Assembly (NCBI GenBank): GCA_019321725.1
Contig: CM033108.1
Location: forward strand, 7,892,060-7,956,059
Origin: Paulownia fortunei
Taxonomy: Eukaryota; Streptophyta; Magnoliopsida; Lamiales; Paulowniaceae
Direction of reading: 5' to 3'
DNA: 64,000 nt
The stretch's first letter is position 1. Every line of letters starts with the position of its first letter. Both the position numbers and the translations under genes were made by a program. The notes under the pieces are model-generated. The model did no database searches. It saw only the letters and a program-made list of their open reading frames with translations, and had not been told where the DNA came from. Below are positions 11,290 through 22,444 of this stretch, piece by piece.

Positions 11290-12047
11290 AGGGTTTGATG
11301 GCTAAGGGGTAGGGAAAGGGCAGATTTTGTGTAGGTCTTTCTCTTAAAAACTTGCAAAAAAATTTATTTCTTAGATGCTCTATATGAAATGCTATTATAT
11401 ATACCACTCTTTTAATTCCTGTCACATGGAATTATTTTCTTATCCACTACTATGTATCCTAACATGGTTAGTTTTCATATCAAATAAGAAGACATAACCC
11501 CAATTCTTGTAGGATTTATGACTTGTTTGGTATTATTTTTGGTGTTCTTGAAAATTATTATGTGACATATATTTTGGTAATGGGATTGGAGAACATATAG
11601 AAAATAAAAATGTGTTCAGCACTTTTGCTGGAAAATAATGACGTGATGTATTTTGAATTGAAATGTGTTTGAATGTTGTATTTTTGTTTTGAGAAAATTG
11701 TGAAAATGTGTTTGAATGTTGTATTTTTCTTTTGAAAAAATTGTGGAAATGTGTTTGTTGTTGTTTTGGATGTGTATTTTCAAGTACAATTGTCTTTGCC
11801 AATTAAATATTCTTACAATATGTATTTTCAATCTATTATATTCATCTCCATGTACTTGAGCACAATCATTCCATTAATTATTATCAGATAAATCTATCTA
11901 TTTAATTTGTATTGTATATACACTTTATTATATACATGTATGTATACACTATTTATATGATTAGTGCAAAATTTACCTGCCTTAAATACACTTTTTTGTA
12001 TTTATTGCTTTGTGTTTGCATACATATGCCAATGTATATTAATTTCA
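11290..12047. other. AT-rich stretch, no gene seen
   Basis: No coding similarity was recognised on either strand. It lies between the gap and the CACTA-like terminus and contains the 43-bp tandem repeat at 11,662. It could be the rest of the upstream retroelement or plain intergenic DNA. Confidence 0.5.
11662..11760. repeat. 43-bp tandem repeat, about 2.3 units
   Basis: Units begin at 11,662, 11,705 and 11,748 with AATGTGTTTG. The first two share the GAATGTTGTATTTTT core. The third is partial. This generates the repetitive minus-strand frames around 11,533-11,831, which are not genes. Confidence 0.9.
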
Positions 12048-12059
12048 CTGCAAGAAAAT

Positions 12060-12590
12060 TATTTTTTAGCGACGAAAATTTTCATCACAAAAAGACATAA
12101 ATTTGTCGCTAAACAGAAATAACGACAAAAAAATACCGTCGCTAATAATGTCGCAATAAGACCTTGGAAAAAACACTTAGCAACGAAATAGTATACTTTC
12201 GTCGTAAAGTTATACGGTGAACTTTTTCGTTGCTAAAATTTGTATTAGCGACGAACGCTAAATTATTGAAAAAAAATTAAAAATAAATTTTTTATTTTAC
12301 TTTAGCGATGAAAACAAATGACATTCGTCGTTAAATAACGAAAATAAAAATAAATATTTTTTTTATTTTTAGCGACGAGATTTCAACATTTTGTCACTAA
12401 TTGAAAAAAAATTATTTTAATTTAGCAACAAAAAAATGATATTAGTCGCTAAATAACAAAAAATAAAAATAAATATTTTTTTTATTTAAGCAACTAGTTT
12501 TCAATATTTCATCACTAATCGAATGTTTTTTTAAAAAATAGAAAACTATTAGTGACGAAATGTGTGAAATTCCTCTCTAATATTTATTTA
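12060..12590. repeat. Subterminal repeat array of TTAGCGACGAAA motifs
   Basis: About ten copies of (T)TAGCGACGAAA or its complement TTTCGTCGCTAA, in both orientations, many as close inverted pairs separated by 20-40 bp. Degenerate forms such as TAGCAACAAA and TTCGTCGTTAAA are mixed in. Arrays of this type near the termini are transposase-binding sites in CACTA elements and fold into hairpins. Confidence 0.8.
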
Positions 12591-12867
12591 TTTTTTAAAA
12601 TAATTTTATTGAAAGAATCCTGCAGAAGCTTGCTAAATCTAGAGCACATTTTGTTGAAAGAATCCAATCCGCATCCATACTTTCATTTACAGCTACACTG
12701 CTTTCACATGTTCCAATTTTCTTTCATAGGAAACCTATGGCACCCTCCTCCAAGATTTTACCATGCCACTTGCCCACCATGAAAATTCCAAAATCAAAAC
12801 TAGAAATTTAACCCATAAGTATATTAACTCAATTAAAATATAGAGCTGAACCTTCCCGTGATTTTAC

Positions 12868-13062
12868 TAGCCTCTACATTCACTAGTGATTCCTCTTCTA
12901 GAGCCTCTTGTGCCTCCGCCGCCTAAAAGTAATTACTAATTCAGGTAACAAACAACTATTTACTTTTGATTAAAAACAAAAGAGATGAAGATTTTTACTT
13001 TGCTCTCAACTTCTAAAAGCTCAGCCATGAGCTCTTCTATCTCCTCCTCAGTCCAAGGTTCC
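12868..13062 (-). pseudogene. ATRX: Captured fragment of an ATRX/CHR20-type chromatin remodeller gene (two exons)
   Basis: On the minus strand an exon-like piece (13,062-12,999) encodes EPWTEEEIEELMAELLEVESK. It is followed by a GT...AG intron (12,998-12,923), then an exon-like piece (12,922-12,868) encoding AAEAQEALEEESLVNVEA. From memory, plant ATRX/CHR20 proteins have near their N-terminus an acidic segment that runs through L(L/V)EVESKAAEAQEALEKESL, and the fragment joins across the intron in the same phase. An AG precedes the first exon and a GTAAAATC donor follows the second, so intron-containing genomic DNA was copied, not cDNA. It lies inside CACTA-like termini, as expected for transduplication. 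The SNF2 ATPase part is absent, so no function is expected. The assignment rests on recalled similarity. Confidence 0.55.
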
Positions 13063-13130
13063 TAAGACTATAAGAAAAAGAAAATTCTTATGTAATGGAA
13101 GAAAAAATAAATAAAAGGACAACATACAAA

Positions 13131-13182
13131 GTGTAATTTTTCGTCGCTATTTTTCCTTTTTTTTGTAGTGAAAAAGTGTAAT
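13131..13182. repeat. Direct repeat flanking an isolated CACTA-like terminus
   Basis: GTGTAATTTT occurs at 13,131-13,140 and again at 13,177-13,186, within the slightly longer AAAGTGTAATTTT. Between them is only TCGTCGCTATTTTTCC plus the TTTTTTTTGTAGTG terminus. The arrangement looks like a 10-bp duplication around a 35-bp terminal remnant. Confidence 0.6.
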
Positions 13183-14404
13183 TTTCAAAGTTTCCCATTA
13201 CATAGTGTTGAACTTGAATTGAGACAAGCACAGCAATGAAGAATGATGAAGCATAAAAAATACAAAGTGTTTCCTTTCTTACCACAGCCCATCTAGCTAT
13301 ATCTGAAGTGACCAAGTTTGTGGGTAGATTTAATGCGAACTGAGAGTTTGTGGCTTCACCAAACATCAAAAAGCCGTATACTGCTATGCTAACATACGGT
13401 AAATCAACAATTAAAAAGCAACATCAACATACACACATGCTGGTCAAAAGAAAAGTCCATTTACAAAACTGTTTTAAGTGAAAAATGCTTATTTTCTCAA
13501 CTAGAACATCCATGTTTGAAGGGTCCAAAACTGGCAAAGCACTATAATGGCCAAAGTCACTATATCACCAACTGGAAAAATGAAAAAAATAAACACAAAG
13601 ATAAAATGTAAGGTATATAATTTCTTTAAAGTTAATCATAAAAAGTGAAGGAAAAACTAATCATGAACCTGAAATGTATGAAGGCAAACTTAGATTTCTG
13701 AGCCAAACTGTTGGAAGAATAACAAGTGTCGGCACAAATTTGATACGAGTCGAGATGAATTCCAACAACATCCATTTGAACATTTCGAAAAGAGGCAGAT
13801 GGGTTATCACTCATCATGATTAAGAATTCCACGCATGAAGACTACAATGAAGATTTTTTAAGTTTAGCTATTACAACAAAAGGAAAATGGGATTTATAAT
13901 AAGCTAGTATCAGATGAGAAGTATATATACATATAGCTCTACAAATAGGATTGTCTGCAGTTATCCAAATTCAATTACCTAGTATGAAAATCTCCTGAGG
14001 TATAATATATATATACACAGACATCTGTGAGCCTGCTATTAATTCAGAGCTACACACAGACACATAAATGAATACTTGTTGCGAAGACGAAAGAGATGAC
14101 CGGCGGTGGGGCAGCGATGGTTGGTGGCCAGTAGCAGGTTCAGATGAAGCTTTATATTTCACGCGGAGGGGTACAGCGGCAGAGGGGGACGACGGTGAAG
14201 GTGGAGCTTGGTGCTGACGGTTGGATGGCTGTGGAGGTGGAGCTTGGTGCTGATGGTTGGATGGTGGAGACGGGCTGTTATAGCTAAATCATGGTCGGTG
14301 ATTTGGGGGAGACGATCAAATGGGGAAGAGGGATTTAGGGCTTAGGAAATTTCACAAATTGAATGGGAGAAGATGAAATTTTCAGATGTGAAATTTCCAG
14401 CCGA
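13171..14404. other. Region between the two subterminal arrays, no recognised gene
   Basis: Two minus-strand frames look exon-like but were not identified. One at 13,369-13,270 encodes NSQFALNLPTNLVTSDIARW and further residues. One at 13,832-13,670 encodes NVQMDVVGIHLDSYQICAD and a serine-rich continuation. Either could be another captured exon. The right part (14,095-14,300) is G-rich and contains a 36-bp tandem duplication starting at 14,200 and 14,236 (GGTGGAGCTTGGTGCTGA). Confidence 0.4.
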
Positions 14405-15040
14405 AATTAAGTCGTCTTTAGCAAAAAATTAAAAAAAAATTATCGTTAAGTTAAGATAAATTTTTTTAATTAAAAGGTATTTTAGTGTTACCGAAGAACT
14501 TAACAAATTTCATTACTACAGAAAAAAATCAATTTACCTTAGCGACCACAAAGATTATGTCGTCGCTAAATTTATATAAATTTTCATGACGAATAATTAA
14601 TTTCATTGCTGATTTTGCACATAAATTAAAATATTTTTTATTTATTTTTAGCAACGAACATAGTCACTTTCGTTGCTAAGTAAAAAAATTAATTTACCTT
14701 AGCGATGAAAAAACTTATCTCTTCGCTAAGTTTACATAAATTTTTGTGACGAATCGTTGCTTTCGTTGCTAAGTTTACATAATTTTTTTTTTTTTTTTTT
14801 TTAGCGACGAACATAATCACTTTCGTTTTTAAGTAAAAAAAATATTTTACTTTAGCGACGAAACAGATCATTTTGTCGCTAAGTTTTGATAAAAAAAATC
14901 AAATTAATTTTTTTATAAATTTAGCAATAGACGAATACAATTTCGTAGCTAAGTTAAGATTAAAAAAAAATGTTTTTTTTTTCTTTTAGCAACAAAAATT
15001 TGTGTTTTTGTCACTAAAAGAGATCTTAGCGATGAAACAT
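14405..15040. repeat. Second subterminal repeat array of AGCGACGAAA motifs
   Basis: About fifteen copies of TTAGCGACGAAA, TTAGCGATGAAA and complements such as TTTCGTTGCTAAGT, in both orientations with 25-60 bp spacing. At 14,511 ATTACTACAGAAAAAAA resembles a CACTA-like terminus pointing right. No clear right terminus is visible near 15,040, so this is either the far end of a large decayed element or a separate truncated one. Confidence 0.75.
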
Positions 15041-16080
15041 GCTTTTTGCAACTTATCTAAATAAATAATAATATATCTAACAATGCAATTATCGTAACAC
15101 AATACAAATAGATTGTGATATTGTGGGTATGGAATGTATATACATTTGTAATATGTATAGGTAGAACTAATGCCTTCTTATGCTATGAAAGGTTATTAGA
15201 AGACCATGCAATACCTTTTTACAACTACAACTATAAACTTGTGATACACTTCCAAGTACGCGATGTTGTTCTCTGCTTGAGAACAAAAGCGAAGAAAATA
15301 GAGGGGTGGTGCTGCATGGAACGAGGGATAAGTGAAGAAGGTCCTCAGTATGTTGTGTCCAATTAATTTAGATGTTATGATATGCAGTCATGGAGTATCA
15401 TAAAGATTGCCAAATCTAATGTGACTTGACATGCTCTCGTGAGTATGTGTGCATAGTTGGGGTATAGGGTGGTTGATATATTTAATAGGAATTACAAATG
15501 CAACATGAATTGCTGTAGCATTATTTATACACCAATAAATAGAGTCTTAATTACATCTTTCTTTATATAAAAAGGGCATTTGCTAGTAGCACACAATAAT
15601 CGATTTTGTAGCTTTATTTAGATTAAATGGAAGTTGACAATATTTAGCCAACCCATTCTTATACACATTTTTATGTACCTTAATTAAGACATACCTTAAT
15701 ACCTCATGACTTTCATAAATATATATAAGTTTAATTATGAGAATGGAGATATACATATATATAGAACTACATACAAATGATATAATTCTTGTGAGAAACA
15801 TAGAGATTGCTATACATGTGGGTGTAGATAAGTCTCCCAGTGATATTAATATGACTCCAAATTCTCATGCGGAACGTATATGAAAGAAGTTGCAACATGC
15901 ACACTATGGGGCCACAAAATGTCCATAAATGTGTTGCTAGAGTTAAGACATGAATGTGCAGGGATAGTGGTCCAAAATATAACATGCAAACATAACATAA
16001 CTACTACATTATCATAATTAAAAGGTAATTGAGCATACTTCAGATAACTAATAACAACATACTACAAAATAATAATTAGG
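15041..16080. other. Unassigned AT-rich region
   Basis: Open frames of 70-83 codons (15,115-15,366, 15,583-15,801 and 15,767-15,985) resemble no family I know and have ordinary AT-rich composition. It separates the CACTA-like array from the Harbinger-type coding remnants. No inverted terminal repeat for the Harbinger element was found here. Confidence 0.4.
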
Positions 16081-17010
16081 TGGTATGTTGCGAGCCCTCG
16101 AAACAACTATACTGCTTATCGAAGTAGTCATAGAAGTCGGAGGGCGTCTGTTGTGGACTTGACGCACCATATCACCCCATGAATCTACATTGCTGGCACC
16201 GTGTAACCATCATATGGGTGTTTGGTAAATCATTATTATGTGGCAATGCTTGTTGACAGGATCGTCGAAAAATTGATGTCCATCTATATGAAGTACCACC
16301 ATCTGATCGTCCATATTGATTTTGGTATGGTGCTTCAAGTGAGGGATTAGAGTTAGAGATGAAAATGGGATGGTCATACCCTCTACCATTGGTTCTTGCT
16401 CTGGTGGATTGCGTATCCGTGTTTCTACCCCCTAGGGAGCTTTAACTTTAGCCAAAATATCCTTAATTAAGTGCCACCGTATCTCCCCAAAATTGAAATA
16501 TTTGGAAATACTGAATGTGTAAATTAAAAGAAGCCTTCAGAATGTGTGTGTATAAAATAAATAATTTGATATACCTTCAAACCATAATTTTATATTAAGA
16601 CTTCTTAGCACGTACCTCATAAAGTTAGTTTTCCATCTCCAATGGCACATTTTGTTAGTTAGCTTGTCATAATGCACTCCAAGTAGTTCTATTATGTATT
16701 TGAATGTGTTATATCAATCCTTAAGGGCAACAAATTATTTCTTCACCTCAGCAATTGAGAAATCGAGTTCACATAGTTCATGCATTTCTTTAGCAATGTT
16801 TGAAATAACCATGTTTCCTCGAAATCATCATACAAATTTGAGGTCATGACAAACTCTAAAAGGATTCAACATAATTTTTCTTATATTTCAGGTTTTATTC
16901 CTCGTTATTTCATTGGGGTGGAAAAACGTATCATGTCTTCAACTCATACCTACATTTAAATTGTGTATATAATATATATAACAATACTAAGCATTAACAT
17001 ACAAAACATA
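16081..17010 (-). pseudogene. Possible second ORF (Myb/SANT-like) of a PIF/Harbinger element
   Basis: The minus strand carries a stretch from about 16,440 to 16,170 that is open and rich in Arg, Asn and Ser (SNSNPSLEAPYQNQYGRSDG and onward), and a more broken stretch at about 16,900-16,640. Autonomous PIF/Harbinger elements carry, beside the transposase, a Myb/SANT-like DNA-binding protein needed for transposition. The position, orientation and composition fit that partner, but I could not find clear SANT helix signatures. It could be unrelated sequence. Confidence 0.35.
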
Positions 17011-17990
17011 AAGATGTTTAATTACATATCAAGTCAGATTAAGAATTTCATCCTCAAATATTTGTTGACACTACAATGGGTATATGAAAACAGACATACA
17101 TTACGTATAGTCCCTTACACAATATTGTAGTTTAACAATTCACACAAAAAAAATCATACCAAAGCATAGTTAATGAAAAGTTTTTGGAAAATGCCTCAAC
17201 CATTGACCAATATCTTATGAAGCATAGCCAGAATCAAGAGTAGGACAACAACTAATAGTATTAACACATCCTCAGAAGCCAGAAGTAAATGCCCAGTAGC
17301 CTGGTTCCCATCATTATGTAATGCCCTATGGTTTGAAGTAGCACTACTAGCACTACTAGCACATGTACTTGGACGTGATAGGCAATGTGAGGGCTGGGGG
17401 AACTAGACACATCTGGCTAATGTGAATGGTATAAACTGCCCACAGAGTTTATGCCCCAAACTGCATTAGACCTAGACGACATCCATGAATCAACCCCAAT
17501 AAAATATGTAGATGATCGTGCCCTAGTGGGCACTAATAAAAATAACGACCATAGGTCCAACACATAAATAGGAGCATAGAGGGTGTTTCGGGATTGACAT
17601 ATTGCCACTACAGTATATAGGAAAGAAAAGATTGCAAGCAAAATGAATAATAATTCCAACATTCATATATATCACATCTAACAGTAACATAACAATGCTA
17701 ATTAGCAGTCATATATTTTTTTACACACCATGCATAAATGTTCTCAAATAACACAAATAACAAATTACCAAATTTTTATACATCACAAACATCTAAGCTT
17801 AGTATATGGATCTAACAATAATGAAAAAATAGATTATAGACATACTTTCTAAAACAAAGCATACAGAGTTGCATGCTTGTATTGGACAAATAATTGGCAA
17901 CATATTTCCTCACATGGTCAAGCATCACCTTGGCCACATTTTGCCCATATCCAATGTAAAAGAGCATTGCTAAAAGCTGCTTGGGCGTCA
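17011..17990. other. Spacer between the two Harbinger-type coding remnants
   Basis: It contains minus-strand frames at 17,417-17,662 (hydrophobic N-terminus) and, overlapping the next feature, 17,812-18,057. Neither has recognisable motifs. A short direct repeat (GCACTACTA twice) occurs at about 17,341-17,359. Confidence 0.4.
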
Positions 17991-19010
17991 ATGTCATCTT
18001 GATTTGGGTTTCCCATTTGTTAGGTACTATAACCATTATCTTAAAAATTCTCGTCATTCATGTTAAAAATCTCATTGTCTCAGTTGTCCTTACATATAAA
18101 ATTGTGTAGAGCATAACATGCAATTACCAATTATGTTTGTTGGGTCAGAAAATAACTTGCCATTCCCCATGCCAAGATTGGGAACCTTTTTTTTTTAGAA
18201 CGCTAAAAATACGTTTAATCACATTCCTCAACCTGGAATATGTGTGATTGAACAATTCTTTTGGACATATATACTTTCTATGACCCCCACGAAACTCTTC
18301 CGTGTGGCATCTGGTCTGCTCATATGGAGCAAGAAAGCAATGGTAATTCATATACTTGGGGTCCACCAGGTAATATTTTCCTAGGATGAGTGAGTGGATA
18401 TGTTTGTAAATATCAATTCCATATATACAGAAGTCTTTAATGTGGAAAGTGAAATTAACAACTTTGTTGCTAAACTGAAGGTGGGGTAGGAAAATTTGGG
18501 TCCTTAGGAAAGACAGTCATTAGTGCTCAGGCATCGTTAGCGCTACTTTCCCACCCAATATAAACATATGTGAATGTCATATCAAACTCACATACTGCAA
18601 GCACATTTTGTGATACTAAAGACTTTCTTGATCGATATGAGTTGTGCATATGAGTGGGTGCCCAAGTCAAGATAATGGTCCTATCAATTTCTCCCACGTA
18701 ATCCTATAAATTATAGTTTAAGTTACCAAACTCAATGTTCAAATACATGAATATAGTCATACTAATGTATTCAATATTTATAATTTCGTACCTTGAAATA
18801 GGGAAAAAAATCGTGGTTGTTTTTAATTTGGTCAAGAATTTTATTAAAGTTTGGTAGGGTGATAATTTGAGTTGCAAAAATATTTAGAACTTTGAGGACA
18901 TCCCTTGCCGATTTATAGTTTTAGTGGAGTGAAGCAAATGCTCAGAACTGTCTTTCTAGCGATTGTGCATGCCAACAGTATGCAAGAACAGTGCGACCTC
19001 ATCAAATCAT
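17990..19010 (-). pseudogene. PIF/Harbinger-type DDE transposase, decayed, with one intron
   Basis: The minus strand reads, in order: a helix-turn-helix-like start FLHTVGMHN (about 18,985), then FFPYFK at the end of an exon. An 88-bp intron with GT...AG ends follows (18,791-18,704). Next are DYVGEIDRT with the first catalytic aspartate (18,703-18,677), SQNVLAVCEFDMTFTYVYIG then WESSAND with the second (18,615-18,535), and NYHCFLAPYEQTRCHTEEFR. The last blocks are LRNVIKRIFSVLKK (18,230-18,190), ACYALHNFICKDN and an acidic tail. The family has E-R-T/C-F in the IKRIF position, so the third catalytic acid is a lysine here. A T-run at 18,189 shifts the frame and several stops are present. The enzyme catalyses cut-and-paste transposition at TTA targets; this copy cannot. 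Confidence 0.85.
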
Positions 19011-19999
19011 GGATACCATAGATTTCTGCAATTTTGTCAGCAATCCTAGACCACTCAATTTATCGCATAGTGTAAGAAAGCATTCTTTGCTCATGCAAAA
19101 GTTAGCATACAACCTACCATCATGCCCATTCATTATTTCCACTATGCACTCTGTATCTTGCAACCTAGATGTGTGACGTGGGATGTTTTCTCTAGAGTAA
19201 TTTGGGCAAAAAATCTGAGTAACGAAGAAGAAACCTTAGATACCTCAGACATATCGCTACTCGGAGATCTCGGGCTATTCAGGGGTTGGTACATACTCAT
19301 CACTATGGTCATCATATGGACCATGATTGTGGTAAACACCAAATGCACTTGCCATATTAATAAAGGTTATACTACAAAGCAAGAGAAAACATCAGACAAT
19401 ATTAATAATATTGTAAGAATATTTATTTTGTACGTGGTATATATATGATGACATGTGTACCCTCCAACACATGTTTGTCTACTCATATGGTCCAAAATAC
19501 CTAATTTTGTGAAACAGTATGTGAGTTTAAAAAAAATGACTTAAAGATAAATAGTATTAAATATACATAAATATATAAAAGAAAGTGAGTGTGATGCAGT
19601 GCAAATCGAATGGGACTTCAAGGATAAGTTTGAGCATCCTAAAAAGTCATAGTTTGGATAGGATAAGTATAATTTGTAATTTTTTGAGTTTTCTAGAAGT
19701 ATTTCATCATTCTCAATTTATTTGCAATTTTCTTATTTGTTAGGACTATGTTTGTAATTTTTACTTCTTGTTTATTGGGGCTAAGATGATTAAAAGGTTA
19801 TGTAGTATGGTTTTATCATTCAAAGACTTGAGGAAGAAAGAATAGAAGTTATGTATCTCTGCTATTCTCTATTAGTATCTACTATTTTCTCCCAACCCTT
19901 TTTAATGAGAATGTTATCTGAGACGCAGAAGTAATTTGAGAAATTAAACTAGTGAATCTCCATGATTTAGAACTTTGATGTAGTTTTGTGATAAGAGCA
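19011..19999. other. Unassigned region left of the copia LTR
   Basis: The part up to about 19,350 may still belong to the Harbinger element (N-terminal end), but similarity fades. From 19,600 to 19,960 the plus strand has the look of an LTR promoter and leader (TTATTGGGGCTAAGATGATT, then a pyrimidine-rich end and GAGAATGTTATCTGAGA). No partner copy was found in the window. No gene is supported. Confidence 0.35.
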
Positions 20000-20773
20000 T
20001 ATTGAGTTTGAGAAAAGATCAAAATTTTACAAATTATTAAAAAAAATCCTTGTAGCTTGACTTGACAATGAAATTAGAAAACCCTTTTCTCTAATTTTCA
20101 TCCAACCTTGGCTAAGGACTTAAAAGTCAAGTACCGTAGAAAATATAGGAGATTTGCCTATTCATGTAGATGGGTAACGAATCCTTTATTGGCCACTCAT
20201 TAAACTCCATACATGAAGATGGTACATCCAAATTATTCCTCTTGTATTTGTCATACAATGGAAAAATAAATCAGAGTGTATCATATCATGTACAATGTTA
20301 CAATGGTGCATCAACTGTAAGAACTAATTCATGCAATGTCCTTACGAGGAAATTCCTAATTGACAATATTTTATTTTCGAGTAGAAAATTTTTGGGTAGG
20401 GTTCTTAAATGTACTTGTTCTCTAACAAGAACTAGCATATATGAACTAATGTCACTACACCAATACCTATTGAATGAGGCATCCTCCTTACGAGCCTATA
20501 TCATTTGCAAAATACTTACTGGATTCATTGATGTCTCTTTTCTATAATTTCTCAACATGAAATAATTTATGACCAAAGTCATATAAAACATACTCCATAA
20601 TTCTCATCCTATGCGCGATCATGCCCCATAGCTATATATGATCTAAGAACTTCATCTATATTTAATAATTTAGAAACAAAGATGAAGAATTGCCATTTTA
20701 TGGATGTTAATGGAATAAGAGTATTTATTATAAGAGTACAAATGCAGCCAATCTAATTGGCTCACTGGGCACA
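20000..20773 (-). mobile_element. 3' LTR of the host Ty1/copia element (left end not resolved)
   Basis: The part 20,170-20,773 is clearly homologous to 54,920-55,763, the outer part of the same element's 5' LTR. Shared blocks include CATGAAGATGGTACATCCAA (20,212-20,231), GGATTCATTGATGTC and GAGTATTTATTATAAGAGTACAAAT. Read on the minus strand the LTR starts TGTGCCCAGTGAGCC at 20,773, next to a purine tract. Its other end could not be located; the U5 end seen at 52,999 has no match here, so this copy is truncated or strongly diverged. The 125-codon frame at 20,170-20,547 lies in the LTR and is not a gene. Confidence 0.75.
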
Positions 20774-20797
20774 ACTCTAATAATTTTCCACTTTGCC
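20774..20797 (-). promoter_or_regulatory. Polypurine tract region of the copia element
   Basis: The minus strand reads AGTGGAAAATTATTAGAGT directly before the LTR start. It is purine-rich and in the right place to prime plus-strand DNA synthesis, though interrupted by several T. Only position and composition support it. Confidence 0.5.
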
Positions 20798-20803
20798 CTA
20801 GAG

Positions 20804-20928
20804 CTAATTACTCTTGTATTTAAGGCTCATCTTCTCAAGATGCCTTTCAAATACTCTTTCCCCTAGGGGTTTAGTCAATGGGCCTGGTATGTTTTCTGTC
20901 GAGGTAACTCTCTTCACTTTGACGTTGG
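20804..20928 (-). pseudogene. Ty1/copia RNase H, C-terminal end
   Basis: The minus strand from 20,928 is open and gives VKVKRVTSTENIPGPLTKPL, a close match to the C-terminal block of copia RNase H (V-x-x-ENxADPLTKPL), then ERHLEKMSLKY and a stop at 20,806-20,804. The rest of the domain continues at 27,989 on the far side of the inserted Athila-like element. It marks the 3' end of the pol gene of the host copia element. Confidence 0.85.
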
Positions 20929-22430
20929 TGACCCTAAAATAGGTGGTAACAAATCACAAGTGCACGGTGTCAATAGGTAATAAAGAGTTGGTAGAGTATC
21001 ATATTCCTAAGGCGTGCGTGTGTAATTACCAAATATAGATTACCTATGCTATATTTGACCTAACGACTATTGTATTGATTGAATTAAGATACAACAACTA
21101 CCAAATTTAATAAAAGTAACTAAAACCTTTAGAAGATTGATTGATTGATTGAATTCAATACTAAGGAGAGTCAAGGCATTAGTTAGCCATCCTATGTGGT
21201 TATGAACCTAGCTCAATTATGATTAGGAATAATGTAAGTTGTGTGACGGCGGGTCTTCCTAATATAATTGGTGCTTTCTCTTGAGTCAAACCAAATTTAC
21301 CCCTAGTAGGCCACCAACGCCATCTTTAGCTATGAGCCATCCCACTAAGAGTGCCTTGAACTTTGTGAATTCCATTAGCTTTTTATTTTCACACCTATGA
21401 CTACCGCATGTACTTATGCCTATATCTCTATAAAGGTCAGTCCGTGGCATATACTCCTCGATCTATTCCTACAACCACACCTCTCGATCTTAACAATGAC
21501 AGTTAAAATCATTTTGAAATTGGCCAAGTCTCAAGAAGCATTAAAAAATTAGTATATGCTCATCACAATATAAACAATATTTCCAATCACAATATAAGCA
21601 TCAACTCATAACTCCATTAAGATGGCTTTTCAAGCCTTGACAAAAGTGGTTTAATTCATATTGAAATTAAACAATTACCAAGTGTTTGCCAACATCATTA
21701 TTCTTACAAATTTCTCAAAACTAAGCAAAATGAAAATAAAAATTAAATTAGAAGATTACAACTGCTAAGTTTCTTCTTTAAAATCTTCAAATGCCCAATA
21801 AAACTCCTCATCTTCTTGACCTCAAATACCAAGCTCCTTGGTAATGGGTGATTGTACTGCGTGTTGTATATATTCTCACATATGTGTTGCTCAAGAAATT
21901 ATATTTAAGCACATCTGTATCTTCATATTTGTGTGATGTAATTATGTGTGTATCACTTATCCAATAGAGTGTCACATGGTGTGTGAGGGTGTAGTGGTGT
22001 ATAACAAGAAAGATTCTATGATATGGCTTAGATTGCCACTTGTCCCTCAAAATCCGTAGATGTTTTCTTCAGCTCTGGACTACTAGAACCGTGGCATAAA
22101 GATCAGGCGCCACCGCGCTTCAAAAATGGTGCCAAATTTTCGACTTTTGCATCACAGCGCGACTTAGGGAGGTGTCGAGGTGCCAAACAATATTCAGCCA
22201 TTGTTCATTTTTTCCTCTAGCATCACAACACCACTTCCTTAATGTCACGGCACGAGATCATTTTGCTCCAAACTTAGCTATTTTCACCATGTTTTCACTT
22301 CATTCTTCAATCCTTAGTCCCTACACACAAATATATACACAATAAGGCAAACTGTATTAATTATATGATGAAAACATGTGCAATTATGATCATGGGGATG
22401 TTGGAAATGACAAACTTTGTGAGCCTATCA
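20929..22430 (-). mobile_element. 3' LTR of the Athila-like element
   Basis: It starts TGACCCTAAAATAGG and ends GAGCCTATCA. Aligns from its first base with the LTR at 27,134 and along its interior with 4,818-6,507. The stretch 22,060-22,200 holds a GC-rich island with several GCGC words, comparable to the island at 6,031-6,160 in the other copy but different in detail. Confidence 0.9.
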
Positions 22431-22444
22431 ACTACCCCCAAACC
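22431..22444 (-). promoter_or_regulatory. Polypurine tract of the Athila-like element
   Basis: The minus strand reads GGTTTGGGGGTAGT immediately before the 3' LTR. A second similar word, AAGTTTGGGGGTTGT, lies at about 22,857-22,871 and may be an internal purine tract, as described for some elements of this group. Confidence 0.75.

Larger units (their letters stand above)
12048..13170. mobile_element. Non-autonomous CACTA-like element (possible boundaries)
   Basis: The left end reads CACTGCAAGAAAA followed by a TTAGCGACGAAA subterminal motif. The right end, read on the minus strand, is CACTACAAAAAAAAGG followed by ATAGCGACGAAAAA. The two ends agree with each other and with the CACTACAAGAAAA-type terminus of plant CACTA (En/Spm) elements. 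There is no transposase inside; the interior holds a host-gene-like fragment (12,868-13,062). No matching 3-bp target duplication is visible (TTT on the left, AAA on the right), so these ends may not belong to one insertion. An alternative is one larger element reaching the second subterminal array near 15,040. Confidence 0.5.

Noticed and set aside
11084..11425. 113-codon minus-strand frame
   Set aside because: It runs through the 100-N assembly gap and is not meaningful.
20170..20547. 125-codon plus-strand frame
   Set aside because: It lies in the copia LTR, and the homologous stretch near 54,960-55,300 is not open.
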